Below, one piece after another: positions 26,538-36,904 of a DNA stretch of 64,000 nucleotides (its first letter is position 1; the number at the start of each line of letters is the position of its first letter). The translations under genes and the position numbers were made by a program. This stretch comes from Bacteroidaceae bacterium HV4-6-C5C (GTDB lineage Bacteria > Bacteroidota > Bacteroidia > Bacteroidales > Bacteroidaceae), in the NCBI GenBank assembly GCA_007896885.1, contig VOIU01000016.1, positions 1-64,000 on the forward strand, read 5' to 3'. The notes under the pieces are model-generated. The model did not search any database, was not told the origin of the DNA, and was given only the letters and a program-made list of their open reading frames with translations.

Positions 26538-29500
26538 TTAGAAAGAAACATTTACGCCAACTGTATAAGTACGAGCTTGCGGATAAACACCGCGGTCGAC
26601 GCCAAGCGAAGTAGCACCTGAAGAAATTTCAGGGTCATAACCCCAATATTTAGTCCAAGTTATAAGATTCTCAGCCTGTACATAGAAACGTAGGCGTTCG
26701 ATGGTCAATTTGCGAGTCAAGCTTTTGGGCAATGTATAACCAAGCGTGATATTTTTGAGGCGAAGGTAAGAACCATCGCACACATAGAGATCAGACACCA
26801 ACCAATTAGTAGCATCACCAGTAGCCAAACGAGGATACTTATTAGAAGTTCCTTCACCTGTCCAACGTCCAAGCATCCATGAAGGATAGTTTCCTGAAAA
26901 AACGTCTGAACGATATGTTGCATCAAATACATCAGCACCAGCCACACCTTGGAAGAAAACATTGAAGTCAAAGCCTTTCCAATCAGCGTTAAAGTTTAAG
27001 CCAAAAGTCCAGTCTGGAGTACCGTTACCAATGTTGGTACGGTCAGCAGCCGATATTTGTCCATCCCCGTTTACATCCACAAAACGAGTATCACCGGGAA
27101 CAGCATTTGGCATAATCATATTGCCATCCTTGTTGACATAAGCACGGACTTCATCCATATTCTGAAAAACCCCTTTGGTTTTGTAACCAAAAAAGTAGGG
27201 AAAAGGCTGACCATTTGATCCACGGGTACCACCACCTGATATGCCCTGAATTCCATCCAAATCCTTATAACCACTGTCATTACCCAAATTTTTCAATTCG
27301 TTCTTGAGATAAGTTGCGTTACCTTTGACTGCAAAATGGGCATCGGAAACATTCCATTTATAACCAAGCTCAAATTCAAAACCACTGTTCTGCATATCGC
27401 CCACGTTTCCGAGAGGTTTAGTTTCGCCCACATAACTAGGAATCGGCATTTCAAGAATCATGCCATTGGTCTTCTTTATGTAGTAATCTACACTAAATGT
27501 CAATGCATTATTCAAGAAGCCCAAATCTACACCCAAATCGGTTTGTTCACTTTCTTCCCATTTCAAATCGGGATTGGCCAAACGTGTAGCTTTTGAACCG
27601 TTAAACTTGACAGCATTCTTACCAAAGAGTACGTTATTACCCATAGCGGTAAGTGAGGTATATCCAAACTCATCAATGTTATCATTACCATTTTTTCCCC
27701 AGCTGGCACGTAGTTTCAGATTAGATAACCAATCGCGCGTGTCGGCCATGAACTCCTCGTTCATCACATTCCAACCCGCAGATGCAGACGGGAATACACC
27801 ATACTTATTATTCGAGCCGAATCGACTGGAACCGTCGCGACGTATCGTAGCTTGGAACATATAGCGCTCTGCATAATTGTAGCTTAAACGTGCGAAGAGA
27901 GAAGACATTGTGTGCTCAATCCTAGGAGCACCGGAAACACCGTGCTGAACGATGGCATGGTCAATGATTTTGTTGCCTTCTGCATCTAATATGTAGTTGC
28001 CACTCTTATCCGTCTTGTACGTATATTCAACGTCTCCTGTGGCATAGTAGATAGAGGGTTTATCGGGGTTTACCAGATTCCAACGATTTCCATTTAGATA
28101 ATCACCTTTGTATTTAAGTGCAGACTGCCCCAGCACCACACCAAAGCTATGTTTACCGATAGTCTTGTCATAGGTCAAAGTATTTTCAATCTGCCAGGTT
28201 ACATTCTGTTCTTTACTGGAACTAGCGCTTGTATGCGTAGCATTATTGTTTCCAGAAAGGTAATAAAGCGTCTTCGTTGCCCCTTCATTACCCCAGAAGC
28301 CCATGTCGGCACTGTAGTTGAAGTGGTATTTCAAGTTATCCCACAACTGCAGATCAATGGAAAACTTGGGGACAAATTTATGTGACCAATACTTCGTAGG
28401 ATTCAATGTCATCATAGCCAATGGATTATTCATTTCTTGATAACTGCCGCGATAACCTGGAACGGTATAAGGATTACCATTTTTGTCGCGAGGTAAATCA
28501 TACTTAGAATAATATTTAATCATCTCCTCAGCTGCATCACCTGTCAATGTAGGTGTCAAAATTGGAGACAAATAAAGAGCGGAACCCAAGGCAGAACCAT
28601 ATTCTGAATTAGTGGAAATACCGGTAGAATGAGTACGCATATAAGCAATGTTAACGCCTAAGTCTAATTTATTGAGAAAACTACGCTCCTTAGAAGCATC
28701 AATTAAATTGTATTGTGTATTTGAACGAATAGTCAGACGATCATAATTAGATTGACCATAATTACCACCTACAATACCATCTTGCGTAAAGTATCCTAAA
28801 GAGAGATAATAATTCACCTTTTCAGATGCGCCGCTAATCGATACATCATGATTCACCACAGGAGCATTATCATTGAAAAGAAGTTCTTGCCAATCTGTTC
28901 CGAATCCTTTGATATCATTACCCATTGCATCTTTTAAATGGTAAGGGTCAGCATAAATAGGAGCCCCACCACCATTCAACGACTTCTCATTCTGTAAAAT
29001 GGCATAATCTGTAGCACTTGTCACATCACGCTTCTTCCAAGCACTCTGCCAACCATAAGAGAAGTTATAATTAATATTGGCCTTACCGGTTTTTCCTTTT
29101 TTGGTGGTCACAAGAATTACACCATTAGCTGCACGTGCACCATAAATAGCGCCGGAAGCTGCATCTTTCAACACCTCGATAGATTCAATATCATTTGGAT
29201 TCACAAAGTCAAGACCTCCGCCAATAGGCATACCATCTACAATATAAAGTGGATCACTATTATTTATAGTACCGATACCACGCACACGTACACGAGGAGA
29301 GTCTCCGGGTTGACCGGAAGCAGATGTCACATCCACACCAGCTGCTAAACCTTTCAACGCATTATCCATACGGATCGGTGACTTACTAGCTAAATCATCA
29401 CTGGTTACCTTTGCTATAGAAGCAGTAACCACGCTTTTCTTTTGAACGCCATAGCCAACAACCACAACCTCATCAAGAGCTTTAGTATCTTCTTTTAAGA

Positions 29501-29777
29501 CGACTCTGATATCCCGTTGCCCCCGCACTGGAATATCTTGTGTTACAAAACCAATATAAGAAATAGAAAGAACAGCATTGGTGGGTACTGACAATGAGAA
29601 TTCCCCATCCAAACCTGTGATAGTGCCCGTTGTAGTGCCTTTCACTGCGACACTTACTCCAGTTAACGGTTCATTATCCGAACCGCTAATCACAGTACCT
29701 TTTACCTGTATGTTTTGAGCATACACAGAAGCTAAGGTAAAGCTTAACAGAAATAAAAATGATAATAACTTTTTCAT
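26538..29777 (-). CDS. susC: SusC-family TonB-linked outer-membrane transporter
   Basis: A 1079-residue SusC-type transporter. It has a signal peptide (to AQ21), a carboxypeptidase-like regulatory domain (about 24-100), a TonB-box-like DEVVVVGYGVQKK, a plug with RVRGIGTINNSDPLYIVDGMP and GAIYGARAANGVILVTTKKG, and a barrel ending in TYTVGVNVSF. It lacks an STN signalling domain, unlike the second SusC in this window. It imports glucan oligosaccharides with the partner SusD. It is the first gene of the leftward five-gene locus. Confidence 0.95.
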   Translation of the reverse strand: MKKLLSFLFLLSFTLASVYAQNIQVKGTVISGSDNEPLTGVSVAVKGTTTGTITGLDGEFSLSVPTNAVLSISYIGFVTQDIPVRGQRDIRVVLKEDTKALDEVVVVGYGVQKKSVVTASIAKVTSDDLASKSPIRMDNALKGLAAGVDVTSASGQPGDSPRVRVRGIGTINNSDPLYIVDGMPIGGGLDFVNPNDIESIEVLKDAASGAIYGARAANGVILVTTKKGKTGKANINYNFSYGWQSAWKKRDVTSATDYAILQNEKSLNGGGAPIYADPYHLKDAMGNDIKGFGTDWQELLFNDNAPVVNHDVSISGASEKVNYYLSLGYFTQDGIVGGNYGQSNYDRLTIRSNTQYNLIDASKERSFLNKLDLGVNIAYMRTHSTGISTNSEYGSALGSALYLSPILTPTLTGDAAEEMIKYYSKYDLPRDKNGNPYTVPGYRGSYQEMNNPLAMMTLNPTKYWSHKFVPKFSIDLQLWDNLKYHFNYSADMGFWGNEGATKTLYYLSGNNNATHTSASSSKEQNVTWQIENTLTYDKTIGKHSFGVVLGQSALKYKGDYLNGNRWNLVNPDKPSIYYATGDVEYTYKTDKSGNYILDAEGNKIIDHAIVQHGVSGAPRIEHTMSSLFARLSYNYAERYMFQATIRRDGSSRFGSNNKYGVFPSASAGWNVMNEEFMADTRDWLSNLKLRASWGKNGNDNIDEFGYTSLTAMGNNVLFGKNAVKFNGSKATRLANPDLKWEESEQTDLGVDLGFLNNALTFSVDYYIKKTNGMILEMPIPSYVGETKPLGNVGDMQNSGFEFELGYKWNVSDAHFAVKGNATYLKNELKNLGNDSGYKDLDGIQGISGGGTRGSNGQPFPYFFGYKTKGVFQNMDEVRAYVNKDGNMIMPNAVPGDTRFVDVNGDGQISAADRTNIGNGTPDWTFGLNFNADWKGFDFNVFFQGVAGADVFDATYRSDVFSGNYPSWMLGRWTGEGTSNKYPRLATGDATNWLVSDLYVCDGSYLRLKNITLGYTLPKSLTRKLTIERLRFYVQAENLITWTKYWGYDPEISSGATSLGVDRGVYPQARTYTVGVNVSF

Positions 29778-29832
29778 AAGTTTTACTAAATTAAGATTAA
29801 CAAATCTCTCTTCTGTTCTTAATAGAACATCA

Positions 29833-29840
29833 CAAACATA
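29833..29840 (-). promoter_or_regulatory. -7 box of the glucan locus (TATGTTTG)
   Basis: An exact TAnnTTTG match on the - strand, 56 bp before the susC start. A TTTG -33 box is not evident, which fits a promoter needing an activator. TACGTCA repeats lie upstream. Confidence 0.5.
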
Positions 29841-29883
29841 GACGATAATACGAGAGAATGTATGCTAATATAGTATTTTTTAA

Positions 29884-29980
29884 TACGTCAAATAAAAAAT
29901 ATATCTACGTCATGAATACGTCATTAAAATATAATTGATTGATTTTCAATAATTAATGTATACTTTGGATACATACGTCA
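29884..29980. repeat. Four TACGTCA repeats upstream of susC
   Basis: TACGTCA occurs at 29884-29890, 29906-29912, 29917-29923 and 29974-29980, all in the same orientation. The first three are spaced 22 and 11 bp, close to whole helical turns. They lie about 44-147 bp upstream of the -7 box, where an activator would bind. No regulator gene is present in the locus itself. Confidence 0.6.
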
Positions 29981-30126
29981 TACTATGTTATACAACATAA
30001 TCTCAATATTTCACAGTTTTAAAAGCCTATTTTATAATAATAGTTAACCTTTGTAATATAGCCTGAATAGAGAAGGGATAGATAGAGACAATAACGAGTA
30101 GAAAAAGAGAAATAATACTATAAAAA

Positions 30127-32331
30127 TTATCTATTAAAGAGTTCGAAAGTAAATTTGCAGCCAAATTCATTATACTTCCAATTTGCAAAACTAACAAATA
30201 CACCAAAATCAAAAATATGGGTACCTATGCCATATCCGGCTTCTAAATATGGCTTGAGATGTGGCACAACTAAACCATTCAAATACAAGCGCTCAGTGAG
30301 GATGTTTTGAGAAGGATTTAGGAGATGATTGAGTAGCAGAAATGGTGATTCATAAACTAAATGTCCACGAAAATACTTCCGGGATGAGTTATACCAACGT
30401 GAATCAAGTAGTTGAAACACACCTCCTATTTCATCATTCCAGCCTACCGGTAAATTAGAGCGCGTGAAATTAGTAAAATCAACAAAGAACATTTCTTTCT
30501 GATTTGTAAAAGCACCCCATCCGAAGCGATAATAGAAATCACGCAATAATCCCAAAGATAAGTGATGCTGCATATCAAACTCAAAACTTTCATAACGACC
30601 GGAGCTATTGAAAATGCCTCCAATCCCCCTCTCCCAATCCATTGAAAAGGTTGGGTATTTGGAGTGAAGATTTACCTTACGAGCACCATCCATATAGTAA
30701 TATTGACCGGGAGTCCACGCCAAGCGGACATGGGGTGCAAAACTGCTATAAGTATGATGAAGCTGACTTATGATGTCCGACGAACTTCGACTCACAACGT
30801 TTTTTAATGAATCAAAATTTGAGCGATTAACTTCCGTACGTTTATGAATGGAAAAACCGACATCTAATAATAATCCATTCGTAATTTCCCAACTATGCCG
30901 CAATTTTAGATATAAGTCATTAAAATAGTCCAAATGAATCTGATTAAAATCGAAAATACTATCTGGAATACTTTTCAAGTCATCAAGGATATCACTACTA
31001 TATATACGGTTACCATTACCTATATTAATATGAAGTGAAGATCGCTTGCGGGGCCAGTAATCAAAATCGGAATTAATGGACCAATAAAACTCTTTCCTCT
31101 TAAAATTATATCCTAGCTTAGGAGTAACTCGTAGTAAGCGGTCGTTGCGAAAAAGCGCCGTATATTTAAACTCTTGCCGATAAGAAACTCCATTGCTAGC
31201 ACCATAACTCAATAAAAAAGGATTGATGAGAGGGGAACAACGAACACTGCCCAACTTAGCAAAGTCAACCGTGTAACGATTGGTCAACACATCGCCCAAC
31301 TGTCCCCAAAACTCGAGAGTTTTATTGCCTTCCCTTTTGTTCCGTTTCAGTGTGTCTTGACTTAAGAAGTATTTACGATAAAGATTCTCTTCATGAGCAG
31401 AAAGAGGAATGGGTCGTATATTAGTGAAAAATAAGCTATCGGTATGGCAAGCGTTCGTATCACAATGTAAATTATAAGATCCGGTCAGATCATACTTATT
31501 CTTTGTAGGATCAAAAAGCTTCGACGCTAGAAACTTTTTCTTTATTTCATTATAATTAAGCAATGCAATATACTTACAATCAATCACATTGCCCAAAAAG
31601 CGAAACGTTGCATCTGCATCATAATGCACCGGGAGAAATTCATTTGCTTTTCCAACATCTCCCAAGCGCATTAATAAATTAATCTTAAGTAATTCAGATC
31701 GCCCTATAAGCCTTATTTCACGTACGCTCCAAACTTTATCACTCACTATCATATAACCATTAACCAGCTGAAAGCTTTTTATTTTGGGGGTAAAGCTAAT
31801 TTTATAGCGTATCCCTCCATGATCCTTTATTATGGAATCTACCTTATAAGAATAGTATTTCATAGCATTCGGAGCAAGAGGAGACAACAGCTTATTATAT
31901 AAAATTGTTGATGAATAGATGTTTATATGAAAATAGTCAGCTAAACGTCCGTCTAGTTCCCAAAATTCGGAGGATGTGCCTACAGCAGCTTTAACTTTCT
32001 GATCATATATGTCGGGAGCGGTAAAATGAAGGTCACTATACATCTCCATTAGATATTCCCGCACTCCTTTCTTTAGACGGAACATAGTCGGGACATAACG
32101 AAGTAAGTGATTTTTCTTGCGAATATTGACCCCGCCTTTGACGTAAAAATCAGCTTTATATTCGCTAATAATATTTTCGTATACAGAAGCAAAAGAGATT
32201 ACATTGGACATTATAGAATCTGCTGACAACTCGGACGCTTTTAGCGAGGAAACAGTTGCAGCCGGAACTTTCAAAGAAAAGGAAAGTACAATAATGAAAT
32301 ATATTCCTATAATGTAATTATTATCTTTCAA
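30127..32331 (-). CDS. DUF5686 family outer-membrane protein
   Basis: A 734-residue protein with a signal peptide (about 9-25, cleaved near VPA). The first part is the DUF5686 region with SEYKADFYVKGGVNIRKKN and VREYLMEMYSD, and the C-terminal 400 residues look like a beta-barrel, ending KYNEFGCKFTFELFNR. Family members are found widely in Bacteroidota and their function is not known. It is transcribed away from a Crp/Fnr-type regulator gene with a 132-bp shared intergenic region, an arrangement seen in Bacteroides. It usually carries an N-terminal carboxypeptidase-like domain, which appears to be missing here. Confidence 0.75.
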   Translation of the reverse strand: MKDNNYIIGIYFIIVLSFSLKVPAATVSSLKASELSADSIMSNVISFASVYENIISEYKADFYVKGGVNIRKKNHLLRYVPTMFRLKKGVREYLMEMYSDLHFTAPDIYDQKVKAAVGTSSEFWELDGRLADYFHINIYSSTILYNKLLSPLAPNAMKYYSYKVDSIIKDHGGIRYKISFTPKIKSFQLVNGYMIVSDKVWSVREIRLIGRSELLKINLLMRLGDVGKANEFLPVHYDADATFRFLGNVIDCKYIALLNYNEIKKKFLASKLFDPTKNKYDLTGSYNLHCDTNACHTDSLFFTNIRPIPLSAHEENLYRKYFLSQDTLKRNKREGNKTLEFWGQLGDVLTNRYTVDFAKLGSVRCSPLINPFLLSYGASNGVSYRQEFKYTALFRNDRLLRVTPKLGYNFKRKEFYWSINSDFDYWPRKRSSLHINIGNGNRIYSSDILDDLKSIPDSIFDFNQIHLDYFNDLYLKLRHSWEITNGLLLDVGFSIHKRTEVNRSNFDSLKNVVSRSSSDIISQLHHTYSSFAPHVRLAWTPGQYYYMDGARKVNLHSKYPTFSMDWERGIGGIFNSSGRYESFEFDMQHHLSLGLLRDFYYRFGWGAFTNQKEMFFVDFTNFTRSNLPVGWNDEIGGVFQLLDSRWYNSSRKYFRGHLVYESPFLLLNHLLNPSQNILTERLYLNGLVVPHLKPYLEAGYGIGTHIFDFGVFVSFANWKYNEFGCKFTFELFNR

Positions 32332-32400
32332 ACTAGTAATACCTAAACAAACAAAGGCAAATATAGAAAAAAAGAGTGTAAATAAAAGGAATAGCTGAGT

Positions 32401-32435
32401 TTTGTACTTAATTTAATTTTTTCTTTTTACATTTG
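32401..32435 (+). promoter_or_regulatory. Promoter of the Crp/Fnr regulator gene
   Basis: TACATTTG (32428-32435) is an exact -7 box, with TTTG at 32401-32404. The 23-bp spacer is longer than the usual 19-21. The start codon is 28 bp downstream of the -7 box. Confidence 0.5.
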
Positions 32436-32463
32436 TGCTGTATAACACAGTTTTGTAGCATCT

Positions 32464-33165
32464 ATGGTAAAGATGAACTTATCTGACATAAACGTTCCAG
32501 ACCTTATAGCTGATATGTGGGAACCTTTGGATAGTGAGCAGCGAGATTTTCTCGCAAGTCACTTTACGATTCAAAGCTATAAAAAAAATGAAATCATATA
32601 TTGTGAAGGTGAAAGCCCCCAATATATGATGTGTCTTCTCAATGGAAAAGTGAAAATTTATAAGGATGGCGTTGGCGGACGAAGCCAAATCATCCGAATG
32701 ATTAAACCTGTAGAATATTTTGGTTATCGCGCCTATTTTGCTAAAGAAGATTATGTTACGGCTGCCTCTGCATTTGAACCCTCATTGGTTTGTTTAATTC
32801 CAATGAATGCTATTATATCTTTAGTTACTCAAAATAATAATTTAGCCATGTTTTTTATCCGCCAGCTATCCATCGATTTGGGGATCGCAGACGAGCGTAC
32901 AGTCAATTTAACACAGAAACATATCCGTGGAAGATTGGCTGAATCTCTCTTATTCCTAAAAGAGAGCTACGGTCTGGAAGAAGATGGTTCAACACTTAGC
33001 ATCTATCTCTCACGAGAGGATCTGGCAAACCTCTCAAACATGACAACATCAAATGCCATAAGAACATTATCTAACTTCGCAACTGAGCATCTTATTACTA
33101 TTGATGGAAGAAAAATTAGAATCATTGATGAAGAAAAATTAAAGAAAATCAGTAAGATCGGATAA
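32464..33165 (+). CDS. Crp/Fnr family transcriptional regulator
   Basis: A 233-residue regulator with an N-terminal cyclic-nucleotide-binding-like domain (about 25-145; IIYCEGESPQYMMCLLNGKVKIY) and a C-terminal winged helix-turn-helix (about 155-230; LSREDLANLSNMTTSNAIRTLSNF). The pattern of cysteines for an Fnr iron-sulfur cluster is not present. The ligand is unknown. It lies between the divergent DUF5686 gene and the GH20 gene, 90 bp before the latter. Confidence 0.9.
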   Translation: MVKMNLSDINVPDLIADMWEPLDSEQRDFLASHFTIQSYKKNEIIYCEGESPQYMMCLLNGKVKIYKDGVGGRSQIIRMIKPVEYFGYRAYFAKEDYVTAASAFEPSLVCLIPMNAIISLVTQNNNLAMFFIRQLSIDLGIADERTVNLTQKHIRGRLAESLLFLKESYGLEEDGSTLSIYLSREDLANLSNMTTSNAIRTLSNFATEHLITIDGRKIRIIDEEKLKKISKIG

Positions 33166-33255
33166 TACGATACTTGTTTATCCCCCAAAAACAAAAACCG
33201 TACGAACGGCTTCGGATATATCCAGATAATTTATAACTTAACACCATTTATTATC

Positions 33256-35703
33256 ATGAAGAAAAAAATTAATCTTCTACTACTAGTAAGTACTTTTATG
33301 TTGTTCTCAGGATTCCAAAAAGCTGATAGAAGTAAAGAAAACACTTACCCTATTGTTCCACTGCCAAACGAACTAATTCCTCAAGAAGGGCGTTTCAAAT
33401 TGACCGACAAAGTTGCTGTTTTAACGGAAAGTTGTTCTGAAGAAGTAAAATCCATTGCAAGCAGTTTTGTTTCGCAAGTAAAAAGAGCGTCAAATATTTC
33501 GTTACAAACGATTCAAAGCAATAAGGCAAAGCAGCCTACAATTCGTTTTATTCAACAAGAAGGACTTCCGAAAGAAGGATATCAACTCACAGTTTCAACT
33601 GATGGTATAACCTTGGTTGCGTCGGAAGCTAATGGCTTTTTTTACGGCGTGCAAACGATCTATCAACTTTTGCCTCCACAGATATATGGTAAAGAGGTGG
33701 TAGCATTGGCTGATTGGTCAGTCCCGGGAGTTAAAATAAAAGATGCTCCACACTTTAAATACCGCGGTTTAATGCTGGATGTATGCCGTCATTTTTCTTC
33801 AGTAGACTATATCTATAAATTTATCGATATGCTAGCTGCTCACAAAATGAATACATTTCATTGGCATCTGACTGATGATCAAGGCTGGCGTATTGAAATA
33901 AAAAAATATCCAAAGCTTACTGAAATTGGTGCGAAACGTAAAGAAACTCTCACCGATTATTATTATACGAACTGGCCTCAAGTTTTTGATGGAAAAGAGC
34001 ATGGCGGATATTACACGCAAGAACAGATTAAGTCTGTAGTAGCCTATGCCGCCAGCAAATATATTACAGTAATACCCGAAATTGAAATGCCCGGACATGC
34101 AATGGCTGCAATAGCGTCTTATCCTGAACTTTCTTGTACTCCGGATATTAAATATGACGTCGCTTGCACATGGGGAGTATTCGAACAAGTATATTGCCCT
34201 AAAGAAGAGACCTTTGGTTTTCTCGAAGATGTACTGAATGAAGTCATGCAGTTATTTCCCAGCAAATACATTCATATTGGCGGAGACGAATGCCCCAAAA
34301 CAGCATGGGAGAAAAGTAAAGAATGCCAGTCGCTTATCGCAAAACTTGGCTTAAAAGATGATACCACTCCTAATGCAGTGGACGGACGTAAGCACTCTAA
34401 AGAAGAAAAGCTTCAGAGCTATTTTATCACTCGAATGGAGAAATATCTGAATAGTAAAGGTCGCAATATTATCGGATGGGATGAAATATTAGAAGGAGGA
34501 TTGGCACCAAATGCAACAGTTATGTCGTGGCGTGGAACCGAGGGAGGTATTAATGCTGCAAAAGCAGGACATGATGCAATCATGACTCCCGGAGCGTATG
34601 TATATTTAGATCATTATCAGGAATCTCCTGAAATAGCACCGACTACCATTGGTGGATATAATACGCTGAAAAAAACTTATTACTACAATCCTGTACCGAA
34701 TGATGCCGACGAAGTTGTAAAACAGCATATTATAGGTATTCAAGGTAACATTTGGACCGAGTATATGCAAAACGACAGTCGCCGCGATTATCAAGCCTTT
34801 CCACGTGCTATTGCGATAGCGGAAACGGGATGGACAAAGCCTGAGCATAAAAATTGGACTAGCTTCTGTAAACGCATGATTACGGATTTCTCCAGAATGG
34901 ATATTATGAATGTAAAAGCTTGCCGGAATTTCTTTGATGTAAATATTGATACTCACGTATACAATGACACATTGAAAGTTGCATTAGAAACCTTTTATCC
35001 AAATGCGGAAATCAGGTATACAACAGACGGAAGTACTCCTACCAAAAATTCCAAACTTTACCATAATCCTTTCCCACTTAAAGGTAACATAAACTTGAAA
35101 GCTGCTTCTTATAAAAATGGAGAATTATTAGGTAAGATCAGTGAAAGAGCTATCTATGGAAATTTGATCAGCGGGAGATATTATACAACAACTCCTGCGG
35201 TAGGTTGGACTAGAGGAGACATCTTTGGCGAAAACAACACCCTCGGAGAAGATAAAACAACATTAGGACTAACCAACGGGAAACGTGGTAACATTGCATC
35301 TTACACTCCATGGGTCGCTTTCCCTTTGAATGATAAATGTAATAATGAAGTAGTATTTACTGTTGATTTAGGAGAAGCGAAGGTTGTTAGTAAAGTGGTA
35401 TTCGGAACACTCTATAATCCGGCATTCCGAGTATTGCCGGCAGGAGCAGCGAAAGTAGAATTTTCAACGAATGGAAAAGAATATAAGGAAATTATAAATA
35501 CTTCATTCACTCGCGAATATCCTGAAAAAGGTCGCAAAATGTTCACTGACGTTCTGTCCTTTACTCCAGCCAAATCGCAATTTATCAGAATCACTTTACA
35601 AAGTGGAGGTACAATTCGCAATGGGATTGATTGTCGAAAAGACAATCCAACTGCCACAATTCTCCCTTCAGACTTATATATAGATGAAATTGAGGTATAT
35701 TAA
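33256..35703 (+). CDS. GH20 beta-N-acetylhexosaminidase
   Basis: An 815-residue exported family GH20 enzyme. After the signal peptide is the GH20b domain (about 25-155), then the catalytic barrel (about 160-530) with HWHLTDDQGWRIEIKKYP and the catalytic pair D344-E345 in HIGGDECPK. A chitobiase C-terminal-like domain follows (EIRYTTDGSTPTKNS), then a C-terminal F5/8-like beta-sandwich (about 675-815). It removes terminal GlcNAc or GalNAc from host or dietary glycans. The signal peptide has no lipobox cysteine, so it is probably soluble in the periplasm. Confidence 0.94.
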   Translation: MKKKINLLLLVSTFMLFSGFQKADRSKENTYPIVPLPNELIPQEGRFKLTDKVAVLTESCSEEVKSIASSFVSQVKRASNISLQTIQSNKAKQPTIRFIQQEGLPKEGYQLTVSTDGITLVASEANGFFYGVQTIYQLLPPQIYGKEVVALADWSVPGVKIKDAPHFKYRGLMLDVCRHFSSVDYIYKFIDMLAAHKMNTFHWHLTDDQGWRIEIKKYPKLTEIGAKRKETLTDYYYTNWPQVFDGKEHGGYYTQEQIKSVVAYAASKYITVIPEIEMPGHAMAAIASYPELSCTPDIKYDVACTWGVFEQVYCPKEETFGFLEDVLNEVMQLFPSKYIHIGGDECPKTAWEKSKECQSLIAKLGLKDDTTPNAVDGRKHSKEEKLQSYFITRMEKYLNSKGRNIIGWDEILEGGLAPNATVMSWRGTEGGINAAKAGHDAIMTPGAYVYLDHYQESPEIAPTTIGGYNTLKKTYYYNPVPNDADEVVKQHIIGIQGNIWTEYMQNDSRRDYQAFPRAIAIAETGWTKPEHKNWTSFCKRMITDFSRMDIMNVKACRNFFDVNIDTHVYNDTLKVALETFYPNAEIRYTTDGSTPTKNSKLYHNPFPLKGNINLKAASYKNGELLGKISERAIYGNLISGRYYTTTPAVGWTRGDIFGENNTLGEDKTTLGLTNGKRGNIASYTPWVAFPLNDKCNNEVVFTVDLGEAKVVSKVVFGTLYNPAFRVLPAGAAKVEFSTNGKEYKEIINTSFTREYPEKGRKMFTDVLSFTPAKSQFIRITLQSGGTIRNGIDCRKDNPTATILPSDLYIDEIEVY

Positions 35704-35712
35704 GCCTATTCT

Positions 35713-35761
35713 AAAAATCAAAGTGGGATTTTGTTTACAACAAAATCCCACTTTGATTTTT
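35713..35761. terminator. Bidirectional terminator between GH20 and trxB
   Basis: A perfect 23-bp stem (35713-35735 with 35739-35761), starting aaaaatcaaagtgggatttt, with a 3-base loop tac. A runs precede it and T runs follow it, so it can stop transcription both ways. It lies 10 bp after the GH20 stop; the trxB stop is 116 bp further on. Confidence 0.88.
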
Positions 35762-35876
35762 AGTCAATATATGTAATATAAATTATGAGAAGCATTCGCA
35801 TATAGCGAACCTATAAAAGAACAAATCTATTAATTCAAACCATAAGAGGGCTTAAATTACTCCCAGATTATCAGAA

Positions 35877-36821
35877 TTATAGTCCTTTAGCCGACAAAAA
35901 TCGTTCAGCCTCAATGGCAGCTTTACAGCCACTCCCGGCTGCAGTAATTGCTTGACGATAATGCGGATCAGCAACATCGCCAGCTGCAAATACACCTGGA
36001 ACTTTAGTACACGGACTATCACCTTTTATTTTAATATAGCCAACTTCATCAGTATCTAAATAAGGCTTGAATATTTCGGAATTCGGTTGATGACCAATAG
36101 CTAAAAAGAACCCATCAATAGCTAAATCATAACATACTTCATCCGACTCACCTTTACGCTTTACCAAATGAACACCCTCAACTCCATTATTTCCAAATAG
36201 TCCAGTGGCATTATGTTCAAAGAGTACTTCAATCTTACTATGATTCATCACACGCTCTTGCATAATTTTAGATGCTCTCAAGAAAGATTTTCGAACTATC
36301 AAATAAACTTTGGAAGCCAATCCTGCAAGATATATAGCTTCTTCACATGCCGTATCTCCACCTCCCACGACCGCAACAACTTTCTTTCTGTAAAAGAAGC
36401 CATCGCAGGTAGCACAAGCACTCACTCCCATTCCTGCATACTTCTTTTCATCTTCCAAGCCTAAATACTTTGCCGTTGCACCGGTTGCTATAATTAGAGT
36501 TTCGGCTTCGATGATCTTTTCTTCATCAATAGTTATTTTGTAGGGAGCTTGACTCAGATCTGAAGCCGTAGCTATACCATAACGTATATCTGCTCCAAAA
36601 CGTTGAGCTTGACTACGTAAGTCTTCCATCAATTTTGGTCCGTCAACACCTTCGGGATAGCCCGGAAAATTTTCGACTTCAGTAGTCGTGGTTAGTTGTC
36701 CGCCAGGCTGTAAACCTTCATATAACACCGGAGAAATGTTAGCTCTTCCGGCATATATTGCTGCTGTATAACCAGCAGGTCCGGAACCAATAATCAAGCA
36801 TTTGACTTTTTCAGTTTCCAT
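35877..36821 (-). CDS. trxB: Thioredoxin-disulfide reductase
   Basis: A 314-residue flavoprotein that reduces thioredoxin with NADPH. It has an FAD motif GSGPAGYTAAIYAGRA (near 12-27), the redox-active C136-A-T-C139, an NADPH motif VGGGDTACEEAIYLAG, and the C-terminal FAD contact GVFAAGDVADPHYRQAITAAGSGC. Length is normal for the family. It lies 83 bp downstream of lolA and points the same way. Confidence 0.96.
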   Translation of the reverse strand: METEKVKCLIIGSGPAGYTAAIYAGRANISPVLYEGLQPGGQLTTTTEVENFPGYPEGVDGPKLMEDLRSQAQRFGADIRYGIATASDLSQAPYKITIDEEKIIEAETLIIATGATAKYLGLEDEKKYAGMGVSACATCDGFFYRKKVVAVVGGGDTACEEAIYLAGLASKVYLIVRKSFLRASKIMQERVMNHSKIEVLFEHNATGLFGNNGVEGVHLVKRKGESDEVCYDLAIDGFFLAIGHQPNSEIFKPYLDTDEVGYIKIKGDSPCTKVPGVFAAGDVADPHYRQAITAAGSGCKAAIEAERFLSAKGL

Positions 36822-36904
36822 ATATGTTATTTTATTATTTAATTTTTGAACTATGAGGCATCAATTATAAACCTCTGAAACGGACTGGAAGATCATATTA
36901 ACTA

